Shown: positions 9,428-18,200 of the stretch, piece by piece
How the letters are laid out: each line of letters starts with the position of its first letter
Numbering within the stretch: the first letter of the stretch is position 1
Origin: Caldilinea sp. CFX5
GTDB lineage: Bacteria; Chloroflexota; Anaerolineae; Caldilineales; Caldilineaceae
Reading direction: 5' to 3'
Length of the DNA stretch: 64,000 nucleotides
Assembly: GCA_021405325.1 (NCBI GenBank)
Contig: QWII01000040.1
Coordinates: forward strand, 103,336-167,335
Translations under genes and position numbers: made by a program
Notes under the pieces: generated by a model
What the model was told of the DNA's origin: nothing
What the model saw: the letters and a program-made list of their open reading frames with translations, nothing else
Databases searched by the model: none

Positions 9428-12400
9428 CTACCGTTGCGCCACCGGCAAGTAGAGGCGATTGTTGAGCGGAATCGGCGCCATGACGGCGGTCACTTCGACG
9501 GGGCGGGCGTGGAGACCCTCGCTGTCCTGGGCATAAACGATAAAGCGGTAGCGTCCGTTCAGGTTTAGCCCGGCGACGTACCGTCCGTTACCTTCCGGTT
9601 GCAATTCAACCAGGAGTAGCTTGGCGTCGGCGGCGGGATCTTCGGGGATGAAGCCGGCGCCGGTGAGGGGTGGGGTGTAGTCGGGAGGGTAGAGCAGCGC
9701 CCAGACACGCAATGGCGTTGCACCATTGTCGGCGGTGGTCACGTGCAGGACATTGGCAATGATCCGCACATCGGCCAGGGTGGGCGGCCAGAGCGCGGCG
9801 CCGGTGACAGGGGTGGCGCCGCCAAAGCTGCGCAAGGAAGCTTGCAACGCGTCATCCACCTCGTTGGGGACGCCGTTGCCGTCAGCGTCGAGCCAGGGCA
9901 GTTGCCAAAGCTCCCCTTCGCGGGAACGGTGTGAGGTAAAGAGCGCGGTGCGCGTCTCCCAGTAGGCGCCAAAGAGATGTTGCCCCTGGCGCAGCGCGGT
10001 GAGCAGATGGTCGGAAAAGTGCAACCCCTGGCGGGAGGCAAAGGCGCGCTGGGTCGCCGTGGTGGCGGTGAGGATCACCCGACCCGGCTTGCTCAGGGTC
10101 GGGTTGCCGTTGATCAAGCTGCCGGCATAGGGGGCGTCGATGATCACATTGATCGGCACACCGGGGACGCTCTCTTCCAACTGGGTTAGCCAGGCGGTCA
10201 GGTCGGCGACCGTGACCGCCTGGCCGGCGGCCTCATCAAGCCAGAAGCGACCGGCTTCGCCATTGCCAATCAGGTAGAGGGTCAAGGCCCGTTGCCGGTT
10301 GACCTTGTCCAGCGCCCAGGAGACAATGGCATCGCGCAACAGTTCCGAGGTGACGCCGCCGTCCACGCCGGGGCGTGTGGCAGTAGCGGAAAGATAGCGG
10401 ATATGCTCGTCGCTATAGCCGTTGCTGCGGAAGAGGTTGTACGCAGCGTCGGCCACGGTAGCAAGATTGGCCTGGAGGATTGCGCCGTTCGCCAACCGAC
10501 CGGCGACCAGGATCACGGCGCCCACTCCGGTCTCATCGCCTAGCGCCCGCACAGCGACGCGATAGGTGTACAAGTCACCGCCGGCCTGCCCATCGTGGTT
10601 GACCAGCTTGAGCCAGAGCGCGCCGGCTTGAGTCGGCTGATAGTCGAGGCGGGCGCCGTTGCTAAAGGGTTCATTCTGCTGCGCCACCGGCTCACCGGCG
10701 CAAGCCGTATAGAGCGCCAAAGTGACATCCACCGGCGAACCGGCCGGGATCTGCACATCAACGCGGTAGGTAAAACCAGGCTGGACAGGGATTTGTAGCC
10801 AATCAACGTCGCCGGGCGTGTGGAAGGTATGGTCGAGCAGCCGGCCATCGACCGCCAGGGTGCGGGCGGCGGCGCAGGTGTTGTCATCCTCAAAAGGGTC
10901 GCCGGCGCCGAGGGTGGTGGTCGCGGCGCTGACGACCGGCGTCAAATCGCTCCATAACTCATTTTGCTGCTCATGGTGGGCTGGAGTGTAGCTGCGCACC
11001 TGGAAGTAATAGGTGGTGTTGGTATTAAGACCCGTCACCGTATAGGCGTTGCTGCGCTTGCTGGGGGTCTGGCCGTGGACGGTGAAGGGGCCGGCGGGGT
11101 CGGTGGCGTACCTCACTTCGTAAAAGCCGCCGTCCAGGGTGTAAGCAGTCGGCGTCCAGGTAAGGGCAATGGCGCTGCTCGACTGTTGATGGGCGGTTAG
11201 GGTGGTGGGCGCCAGCGTCTGGGTGGCAAACCAGCCGGGCGCTTTGGCGTCGAGTAACTCTTGTAGGCTGGGTAGCGGGGCATAGAGCGCATTGTAATCC
11301 AGTTTCACCTCAACTAGATCGCGCATGTTGACCATGCCCAGCGGCAGCGCGCCGCGCAACCCGTTGTTGTGCAGATAGAAATTGCGCAGATTGACCAGTT
11401 TGCCCAGTTCAGGCGGCACGGCGCCGCTGAAACGGTTGCCGTGCAGGTCGAGCAGCCGCAGTTCGGTCAGGTTGCCCAGGGCGGGGGGCAGGGGGCCGCT
11501 CAACGCATTCTCCGCCACGGTGAACTCATTGAGTTGGCGCAAATGGCCCAGTTCCACCGGCAGCGCGCCGCTCAATTGGTTGTTGTGCAGCTTCAAATGG
11601 GTCAGTTGGGTGAGCGCACCCAGTTCCACCGGCAGCGGCCCGCTCAGTTGGTTGTTGTCCAGACGCAGGGTGCGCAAGTTGGTCAACTTGCCCAACGCCG
11701 GCGGGATGGGGCCTTGCAACTGGTTGCCGTGCAGCAGTAGATGGGCCAGCAACGACAGGTCGCCCAGTTGCGGCGGGATGGCACCGGTAAAGCCGTTGCC
11801 GCTCAGAAAGAGGATGGAGAGATGGGTAAGCTGGCCTAGCGCCGGCGGCAGCGCGCCGCTGAGCTGGTTATCGGCCAGATACAACTCTTCCAAGTTGTGG
11901 AGTTGCCCCCAGGTCGGCGGGATGGCGCCGGTAAAGCGATTGGTGTACAAGCTCAGGGATTCGAGATAGGTCAACTGCCCCAGCGCCGGCGGCAGCGCGC
12001 CGGTCAGTTGATTGCTATCCAGATGCAGGGTCTTTAGGTTGCTCAGCCGCTCCAGGCCGGCGGGTAGGTCGCCTTGCAGTTGATTGCTGTTGAGAACCAG
12101 GGCGGTGAGCGCCGTCAAGTTGCTCACTTCCGGTGGAATGGGGCCGCTCAACTGGTTGCGATCCAGACGCAGCACCGTCAGCCCGCTCAGGGTGCCCAGC
12201 GCCGGCGGGATGTTCCCTTGCAAGCGGTTGTTATGCAGGTAGAGCGTCGTTAGTTGTGCGAGCGCCCCCAGTTGCGTCGGAATGGCGCCGGTGAGATAGT
12301 TGGTGCTTAATGAAAGCGTTTGCAGGTTGGTCAAGTTCCCCAATTCCACCGGGATCGCGCCGCTAAAGCGATTGCCATCCAGGTAAAGCGACGTCAACGA

Positions 12401-12856
12401 GCGGAGTTGCCCCAACGCCGGCGGCAGCGCCCCCGCGATTTGATTATTACTCAGCGCCAGAAAGCCGAGGCTGGGTAAGTCCGCAATGGCGGGCGGCAGC
12501 GTTCCTGTCAACCCATTGGCCGGGAGCATGAGCCAGGTCACATTGCCAAAGAGACAATGCACCCCCACCCACCCGCGCGGGTTGAAGCTTGTCCCCACCC
12601 AGCTACAGGGGGTGTTGCTCTGCAGCCAGTTGCTATTGTCCAACCAACCGGGGCCGCCGGTACTGTTGTAGAAGTCCACGAGGGCAGCACATTCACTCTG
12701 GGGGATTTCGGTAACAGTGGTGCAATCAAAGGCGCTTTGCGCCCGGGCCACGGCCGAGGCAATACCCAAGGTCTTGGTCAGGCCGGGCAAGCCGACCAGT
12801 ATAAGTAACAAGCCGCCGCTCACCACGCGGAGCAGCCAACGATCGGTCGTCGTCAT
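9428..12856 (-). CDS. Secreted LRR protein with a catalytically dead C13-like peptidase domain
   Basis: The start is set at the ATG at 12856, preceded by AAAGGAT, rather than farther upstream. The 1142-residue protein has a signal peptide (about 1-40), an LRR N-cap (about 45-100), about 17 plant-type 24-residue leucine-rich repeats (GxIPxxLGxLxxLxxLxLxxN pattern), an FN3 domain (about 555-650), a PPC domain (about 660-775), a C13/legumain-like clan-CD domain (about 778-1000) and an immunoglobulin-like tail ending LYLPVAQR. Where its two paralogues have DHG and EAC, this one has GNG (Asn865) and DAP (Pro909), so both catalytic His and Cys are gone, while the 44-residue spacing is kept. It is probably a binding or decoy paralogue. 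It lies between the intact LRR-C13 gene and a strong terminator. Confidence 0.88.
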   Translation of the reverse strand: MTTTDRWLLRVVSGGLLLILVGLPGLTKTLGIASAVARAQSAFDCTTVTEIPQSECAALVDFYNSTGGPGWLDNSNWLQSNTPCSWVGTSFNPRGWVGVHCLFGNVTWLMLPANGLTGTLPPAIADLPSLGFLALSNNQIAGALPPALGQLRSLTSLYLDGNRFSGAIPVELGNLTNLQTLSLSTNYLTGAIPTQLGALAQLTTLYLHNNRLQGNIPPALGTLSGLTVLRLDRNQLSGPIPPEVSNLTALTALVLNSNQLQGDLPAGLERLSNLKTLHLDSNQLTGALPPALGQLTYLESLSLYTNRFTGAIPPTWGQLHNLEELYLADNQLSGALPPALGQLTHLSILFLSGNGFTGAIPPQLGDLSLLAHLLLHGNQLQGPIPPALGKLTNLRTLRLDNNQLSGPLPVELGALTQLTHLKLHNNQLSGALPVELGHLRQLNEFTVAENALSGPLPPALGNLTELRLLDLHGNRFSGAVPPELGKLVNLRNFYLHNNGLRGALPLGMVNMRDLVEVKLDYNALYAPLPSLQELLDAKAPGWFATQTLAPTTLTAHQQSSSAIALTWTPTAYTLDGGFYEVRYATDPAGPFTVHGQTPSKRSNAYTVTGLNTNTTYYFQVRSYTPAHHEQQNELWSDLTPVVSAATTTLGAGDPFEDDNTCAAARTLAVDGRLLDHTFHTPGDVDWLQIPVQPGFTYRVDVQIPAGSPVDVTLALYTACAGEPVAQQNEPFSNGARLDYQPTQAGALWLKLVNHDGQAGGDLYTYRVAVRALGDETGVGAVILVAGRLANGAILQANLATVADAAYNLFRSNGYSDEHIRYLSATATRPGVDGGVTSELLRDAIVSWALDKVNRQRALTLYLIGNGEAGRFWLDEAAGQAVTVADLTAWLTQLEESVPGVPINVIIDAPYAGSLINGNPTLSKPGRVILTATTATQRAFASRQGLHFSDHLLTALRQGQHLFGAYWETRTALFTSHRSREGELWQLPWLDADGNGVPNEVDDALQASLRSFGGATPVTGAALWPPTLADVRIIANVLHVTTADNGATPLRVWALLYPPDYTPPLTGAGFIPEDPAADAKLLLVELQPEGNGRYVAGLNLNGRYRFIVYAQDSEGLHARPVEVTAVMAPIPLNNRLYLPVAQR

Positions 12857-12910
12857 GATAGCATCCTTTCGGATCAAAGGGTCTGTCATTATTGAAAAGC
12901 GCTGTGCACA

Positions 12911-13185
12911 CAACAACGGATTTAGGCAGCAGCGGATTTTGTGTTTGGGCCGGGTGGTTTGCCGGTGGGATACCGACGCGCCCGGGTCAGAAATCCGTTC
13001 CTGCCCAAATCCGTTGTTCTGTTCCGCCCCCTAGCGCGTTACCACCAAACTCAACAACGGATTTAGGCAGCAGCGGATTTTGTGTTTGGGCCGGGCGGTT
13101 TGCCGGTAGGATACCGACGCGCCCGGGTCAGAAATCCGTTCCTGCCCAAATCCGTTGTTCTGTTCCGCCCCCTAGCGCGTTACCA
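12911..13185. repeat. Tandem 134-bp duplication that copied the end of a gene
   Basis: Two copies (12911-13044 and 13052-13185) differ at about two positions. Each starts CAACAACGGATTTAGG and has a near-complementary end AAATCCGTTGTT, so each copy is also an imperfect inverted repeat of about 27-bp arms. The right copy includes the last 14 nt of the 13172-17905 gene including its stop; the left copy carries the same coding tail as a relic. Together they fill the gap between two LRR genes. Confidence 0.85.
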
Positions 13186-16100
13186 ACGGCAAATAAACGT
13201 GCGCGTTGCTCGCGAATTGGCCGCCGACCGGCGCCGCGGTGTTGACGGTGATGACCGCCGGGCGCGCTTGTAAGCCGTCGCTGTCCTGGGCGTGGACGAC
13301 CACCCGGTAGAGACCGAGCTGGGTAAAGCCGGGGTAATGCAACTGGTAGCGGTCACCCACCAGGGTCAGGTCAGCTTTGGGTGCGTTGTCGGGGGTTAAC
13401 TCGTTGCCGCTGGTTGGCGGTTGATAGCCCGGCGGGTAGATGACGGCCCAGACACGAGCCAGCGTACCATTGTCGCGCACATCGGCCTGGATCTGGCGTT
13501 GGCCGTTGACGGCGGCGCTCTCCTGCACGGAAGCAATGTAGGGGGGCCAAAGTTGACTGGACGCCTGGCTGTTGACGGCAAAGAGAGTGCGGCGGGCGGC
13601 GATGGCGGCATCCTCCAACTCATTGGGTGCGCCGTCGCCGTCGGCGTCGAGCCAGGGGTCTTGGATCAACGCACTCACCTGGCGGGCGGCAATGCGCGCT
13701 TCCCAGAAGCCGCTAAAGAGGTGATGGCCCTGACGCAGCGCGGTGAAGAGATAGTCGGAGAAGTAGGCGCCCTCTTCCGAGGCAAAGGCCAGATTGTGCA
13801 GATTGGTCGAAGTCATGATGACGCGCCCCGCTTTACTGAGGGAGCCGGCGTTATTGAAGCCGGCGATAAAACTGCCGGAGTAGCACGCTTCGATCAGCAC
13901 ATTGATGGCGACATTGGGCGCCGTCTCCTCCAGCCGGTCGAGCCATTCATCCAGTTGGGCCGGGGTGAGACGCTGCCCCTGGGTCTCATCGACATAGAAA
14001 AGGCCCTTGTCGCCGTGGTCGATCAGGTAGAGCGTCAACCCTTGACTTTCGCTCACGCGACTCTTGGCCCAGGTGGTGATGGCATAGTGCAGGTTTGCCA
14101 AGGTCGCTGCGCCATCGACGCCGGGGTTGTTTGTGGCAGTCGAGAGATAGTAGATGTTGTCGGCGCTATAGCCGTTGTTGAGAAGCGTTTGGTAGAGGGT
14201 GGCGGTGACCTGGTCAATGTTCTTCTGCACATCGTCGGTGGCATAGAGACGACCGCCCAGCAGGATAACGGCGCCGTTGGCCGTTTCACCATCAAGGGCG
14301 CGCACGGCGATCTGATAGGTGGCGTTGTTACCGGCAGTTCCCCGTTCGTTGCGCAATTGCAGATAGTAGGCGCCGGCGGTCGCCGCCGTAAAACTGTATT
14401 GGACGCCGGGGCTGAAGCTCTCGTTCGCTTGCTGCGGGTTGGGGTCGGCGCACCCGGCATAGAGCTTGAGGGCGACATCCACGGTTGAATCAGCCGGCGG
14501 CTGCACGTCGATGCGATAGGCGACGCCGGCGCGCGCCGTAAATTGCACCCAATCGACATCGGTAGCTTGGTGAAAGTTATGATGGTCAAAGGCGCCATTG
14601 GTGACGATGGCGCGGGCTTGGGCGCAGGTGTCATCGTTCTCATAGCCATCACCGACGCCGGAAATGTTGCTGGTGGTGGCGCTGACCGGGGCGCTATAGT
14701 CGCTCCATAGCTCGTTGGGTTGACCGCTACCGGCGGGGGTATAGGTGCGCACGCGGAAGAAATAGGTGCTGTTGGGCGCCAGGCCGTCCACCGTATAACC
14801 CGGTGTGCGTTTGTCCACGGTGCGACCGTGGGGCGTATAGGGACCGGCGGCGCCGGCGGCGACCTCCACGACATAGGCGCCGCCATCACCGCCATAGGCA
14901 ATTGGCGTCCAACTCAGGGCGATGGCGTCACTCCGTTCGGGCAGCGCCTGGACACTGGTCGGCGGCAGCGTCTGGGTGGCGGCCCAGGTTGGCGCTTTGC
15001 TGGTCAAAAAGGCGCGCAGCGACTCATCGGTCGCCGTCAGTCCATTGTTGGCGAGATCCAGGGTGATCAACCGGGTAAGGCCGGCCAGCTCCGGCGGGAT
15101 GGCGCCGCGTAGATCATTAGCCGCGACGCTCAGTTCAAGCAGGTTGACCAGCTTGCCCAGCTCCGCCGGCAGCGGGCCGGAGAGGCGATTGGCCGCTAGA
15201 CGCAGAATTTCGAGATTGGTCAAGTTGCCCAGTTGGGGTGGCAGGGCGCCGCTCAGTTGGTTACGGTGCAGGGAGAGATGGGTCACATGGCTGAGATTGC
15301 CCAGCGCGGCGGGGATCGTCCCTTGCAGCCGGTTGTCATTCAGCCAGAGGACGCGCAGTTGGGTTAATTCCCCCAAGGCCGCCGGGATCGGGCCGCTCAA
15401 CTGGTTGCCGCTCAGTTCCAGGTTGGTAAGCTGTTGCAATTGGGCCAGGGCGGCGGGAATTTCGCCACTCAGTTGGTTGAGATCCAGTTCCAGGCGTGTG
15501 AGGCTGATCAAGTTGCCCAGTTCGGGCGGAAGCGGGCCGCTCAAGCTGTTATCATAGAGACGGAGAACCTGTAAGCGCGTCAGGTTGCCCAGTTCCGGGG
15601 GAATGGGGCCGTTGAAGCGGTTGCTATAGAGCCAGAGCGTTTCCAGATTAGTCAGTCGTCCCAGGCCGGCGGGCAATGGTCCGCTGAAATAATTGCTGCC
15701 TAGCCAGAGGTTGCGCAAAGCCGGCAATTCCCCGATCGTTGGCGGCAAGGCGCCGCTCAACTGATTGTCGTAGAGCCATAAATCTTCGAGCGCCTTGAGG
15801 TTGCTCAACCCGGCCGGCGCCTCACCGCTGAATTGGTTGCTGCTGAGGCGCAGATCGGTGAGTTGGGTCAATTGCCCCAGTTCTGGGGGCAAGGCGCCGC
15901 TGAGGCGATTGTCTTGCAGCCACAGCCCCGTCAGGTTGGTCAGGGCGCCCAGCCCGCCGGGAATGGCGCCGGTCAGTTGATTTTCGCCTAACCACAAATA
16001 GATCAGGTTCGTCAAGTTGCTCAGTTGGGGCGGAATTTCACCGGTAAGCTGGTTCACCGACAGCAGGAGATGGGTCAACCGGCGCAGGTTGCCCAGCGTC

Positions 16101-17905
16101 GCAGGTATGACGCCGCTGAGGCGATTGTTGAAGAGGCTCAACTCTTTTAATTGGGCTAAATTGCCCAGCGCGGACGGCAACGGGCCGCTAAGTCGATTGG
16201 TCGAAAGGCTCAACGTGGTGAGGTTGGTCAGTTGGGTCAACTCCTCAGGGATCCCGCCGGTGAACTGATTATTGTTGAGGCCCAGTGCCGTCAATTGGCG
16301 CAAGTTGCCCAACACCGGCGGCAGCGGGCCGCTTAGTTCGTTATTCTGCAAGTCGAGCAGCACCAGATTGGGAAGCTGCCCCAGCGTGGCGGGCAGGGGG
16401 CCACTGAGCCGATTGATCAGCAGGGAAAGCACCACCAGATTGGTGAGATCCCCCAACTCTGCCGGCAGCGGACCGCTGAGACGGTTATCGCCCAGGCCGA
16501 GCAGACGCAACTGTTGCAGTTGTCCCAGCGTCGGCGGGATGGCGCCGGTCAGGCGGTTGCTAAAGAGCAAGAGTTGCACCAGATTGGTCAGCTTGCCCAG
16601 TTCCGGCGGCAGGGGACCGCTCAGTTGGTTGCTTTCCAGCCGCAGATATTGCAAATTTTGCAGGTTGCCCAGGCTGGCCGGGATCGGGCCGCTCAACTCG
16701 TTGACATCCAGCCGTAAATCTTGCAAACTGATCAGAGCGGTCAGTTCCGGGGGAAATGGACCGCTCAACCCGTTGTAACAGAGATAAAGCAGGGTGAGAT
16801 TGACCAGCTTGCCAAAGGCAGCGGGGATGGGGCCGGTCAAGCCGTTACCGCAGAAACCCAGGTTTTTCAAGGCCACCAGATTGCCGACCGCTGCTGGTAT
16901 CGCGCCGGTAAAGCGATTAGCGCCCAGATCCAGCGTCTCCAAGCTGGTCAACCAGCCGAGTTCAGCCGGCAGGGCGCCGCTCAAGCGATTGTTATAGAGA
17001 TCCAGAAAGGTCAAGCCGGTCAACCAGCCAATTTCCGGCGGCAGGGCGCCACTTAGTTCGTTGCCCGATAGATCAAGCCAGAGCAGGCTGCGCCAATTGC
17101 CAATGGCCGCCGGCAAGGGGCCGGTGAGGCGGTTGACGCCTTCAGCACTTTGATATTGACTATTGGCTATGCGATTTTGGCTTACCACACCGTTGGCAAC
17201 CGAACCGAATCGCGAATCGCCAATCGCAGCACTGGTGAGATTGCGAATCGCTAATTGGTTGCGCAGATAGGTAGAGCTTTCGGTCAGGGTGCGGCTTGGG
17301 GCGAGGGTGACGGGCAGATCGGCGGCGGTGATTGGGCCGGCGCCGGGCAGGGTGCGGGTGGTGCTGATGATAGCGCGGGCGTCGACGCGCTGCTCTTCCG
17401 CCTGACGGGCGCCCGCCAGGTTGATGGCGTTGAGCCGCTGCATGGTGGCCAGGGCGGGTTGTAGATCCGCCGGTAAGCCGGGTGCGTCACTTTGCACGGT
17501 GAGCGCAGGCTGATTCTCCGCCAGATCGAGAACACGCAGATAGATCAGCGCGCCCAGGTCAGGAGGTAAAGAACCGACCAGGCCATTGTCGGGCAGCAGG
17601 AGCATGGTGACATGGTTGCCGGTGCAGGTGACGCCATACCAGGTACAAGGCGTAGTGGTCGCCAGCCAACCGCTTTTGACTACCCAGGTCGGGCCGTTGG
17701 TGCTGTTGTAGAGCGTCACCAGGGCGCGACATTCGGGCTGGGGAATTTCGGTCACATTAGCGCAGGCAAAGGCGCTTTGGGCAACGGTAGGACGGGTCGT
17801 CGCGCCGCCGAGGCTGAAGAGGAGCAGCAGCAGGAGCGCCGCACGCGCACAGCCAATCAGCAAGCGCCACAGAACAGGACGGCAGGAAAGCGACAAACGG
17901 GGCAT
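13172..17905 (-). CDS. Secreted giant LRR protein with an intact C13-like cysteine peptidase domain
   Basis: The ATG at 17905 follows AGAGAGGAA and is chosen over an upstream in-frame ATG. The product is 1577 residues: signal peptide (about 1-42), LRR N-cap with paired cysteines (about 45-110), an irregular stretch (about 110-230), about 29 uninterrupted 24-residue plant-type LRRs (about 235-955), FN3 (about 985-1080), PPC (about 1090-1205), a C13/legumain-like peptidase domain (about 1211-1440) and an Ig-like tail ending VYLPLVTR. The catalytic dyad reads His1297 (DHGDKG) and Cys1341 (EACYSGS). Clan-CD peptidases cleave after Asn/Asp or basic residues; specificity cannot be read here. Residues about 207-252 are encoded by DNA resembling the GCGATT short tandem repeats found between genes, which suggests in-frame insertion. 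Likely role: extracellular recognition plus proteolysis. Confidence 0.9.
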   Translation of the reverse strand: MPRLSLSCRPVLWRLLIGCARAALLLLLLFSLGGATTRPTVAQSAFACANVTEIPQPECRALVTLYNSTNGPTWVVKSGWLATTTPCTWYGVTCTGNHVTMLLLPDNGLVGSLPPDLGALIYLRVLDLAENQPALTVQSDAPGLPADLQPALATMQRLNAINLAGARQAEEQRVDARAIISTTRTLPGAGPITAADLPVTLAPSRTLTESSTYLRNQLAIRNLTSAAIGDSRFGSVANGVVSQNRIANSQYQSAEGVNRLTGPLPAAIGNWRSLLWLDLSGNELSGALPPEIGWLTGLTFLDLYNNRLSGALPAELGWLTSLETLDLGANRFTGAIPAAVGNLVALKNLGFCGNGLTGPIPAAFGKLVNLTLLYLCYNGLSGPFPPELTALISLQDLRLDVNELSGPIPASLGNLQNLQYLRLESNQLSGPLPPELGKLTNLVQLLLFSNRLTGAIPPTLGQLQQLRLLGLGDNRLSGPLPAELGDLTNLVVLSLLINRLSGPLPATLGQLPNLVLLDLQNNELSGPLPPVLGNLRQLTALGLNNNQFTGGIPEELTQLTNLTTLSLSTNRLSGPLPSALGNLAQLKELSLFNNRLSGVIPATLGNLRRLTHLLLSVNQLTGEIPPQLSNLTNLIYLWLGENQLTGAIPGGLGALTNLTGLWLQDNRLSGALPPELGQLTQLTDLRLSSNQFSGEAPAGLSNLKALEDLWLYDNQLSGALPPTIGELPALRNLWLGSNYFSGPLPAGLGRLTNLETLWLYSNRFNGPIPPELGNLTRLQVLRLYDNSLSGPLPPELGNLISLTRLELDLNQLSGEIPAALAQLQQLTNLELSGNQLSGPIPAALGELTQLRVLWLNDNRLQGTIPAALGNLSHVTHLSLHRNQLSGALPPQLGNLTNLEILRLAANRLSGPLPAELGKLVNLLELSVAANDLRGAIPPELAGLTRLITLDLANNGLTATDESLRAFLTSKAPTWAATQTLPPTSVQALPERSDAIALSWTPIAYGGDGGAYVVEVAAGAAGPYTPHGRTVDKRTPGYTVDGLAPNSTYFFRVRTYTPAGSGQPNELWSDYSAPVSATTSNISGVGDGYENDDTCAQARAIVTNGAFDHHNFHQATDVDWVQFTARAGVAYRIDVQPPADSTVDVALKLYAGCADPNPQQANESFSPGVQYSFTAATAGAYYLQLRNERGTAGNNATYQIAVRALDGETANGAVILLGGRLYATDDVQKNIDQVTATLYQTLLNNGYSADNIYYLSTATNNPGVDGAATLANLHYAITTWAKSRVSESQGLTLYLIDHGDKGLFYVDETQGQRLTPAQLDEWLDRLEETAPNVAINVLIEACYSGSFIAGFNNAGSLSKAGRVIMTSTNLHNLAFASEEGAYFSDYLFTALRQGHHLFSGFWEARIAARQVSALIQDPWLDADGDGAPNELEDAAIAARRTLFAVNSQASSQLWPPYIASVQESAAVNGQRQIQADVRDNGTLARVWAVIYPPGYQPPTSGNELTPDNAPKADLTLVGDRYQLHYPGFTQLGLYRVVVHAQDSDGLQARPAVITVNTAAPVGGQFASNAHVYLPLVTR

Positions 17906-17965
17906 AGGTTCCTCTCTGTTCGTTGATGCGTTGACGTGGCAAACAAGGCCACAAGGGTAATTGCC

Positions 17966-18034
17966 AAGCCCGCTCATAGCCGGTTCGTGACCGGCGTCCC
18001 CATCGTCGGTCACGGACCGGCTATGAGCGGGCTT
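17966..18034. repeat. Palindrome of the AGCCGGTCCGTGACCGG family
   Basis: Arms of about 28 nt (17966-17993 and 18007-18034) pair throughout, with one G-T type mismatch. The core is AGCCGGTTCGTGACCGG with flanks GCTCATAGCC and GGCTATGAGC. Compared with other copies in the window both arms changed together. It lies upstream of the giant LRR gene. Confidence 0.75.
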
Positions 18035-18120
18035 ATCATCTACCTGTATCTAATGCACGCATCCCCCTTTTTTGCCTATTACCGGCAAATTTGATCGGTT
18101 GAGGAGTTCGCGCCCCATGA

Positions 18121-18179
18121 AGAAACCAGGTTTTTGCTTGACCAATCAGCCTGGTTTACAGATGAAAAACCTGGTTTCT
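18121..18179. terminator. Hairpin after the C13-peptidase gene
   Basis: The 15-nt arms AGAAACCAGGTTTTT (18121-18135) and AAAAACCTGGTTTCT (18165-18179) are perfectly complementary, 20 nt past the stop of the 18201 gene. No clear T-run follows on the minus strand, so terminator function is only likely. The rest of the 17906-18200 gap holds the palindrome at 17966 and nothing coding. Confidence 0.5.
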
Positions 18180-18200
18180 GGCTTAGGCGTTACAGTAAAT

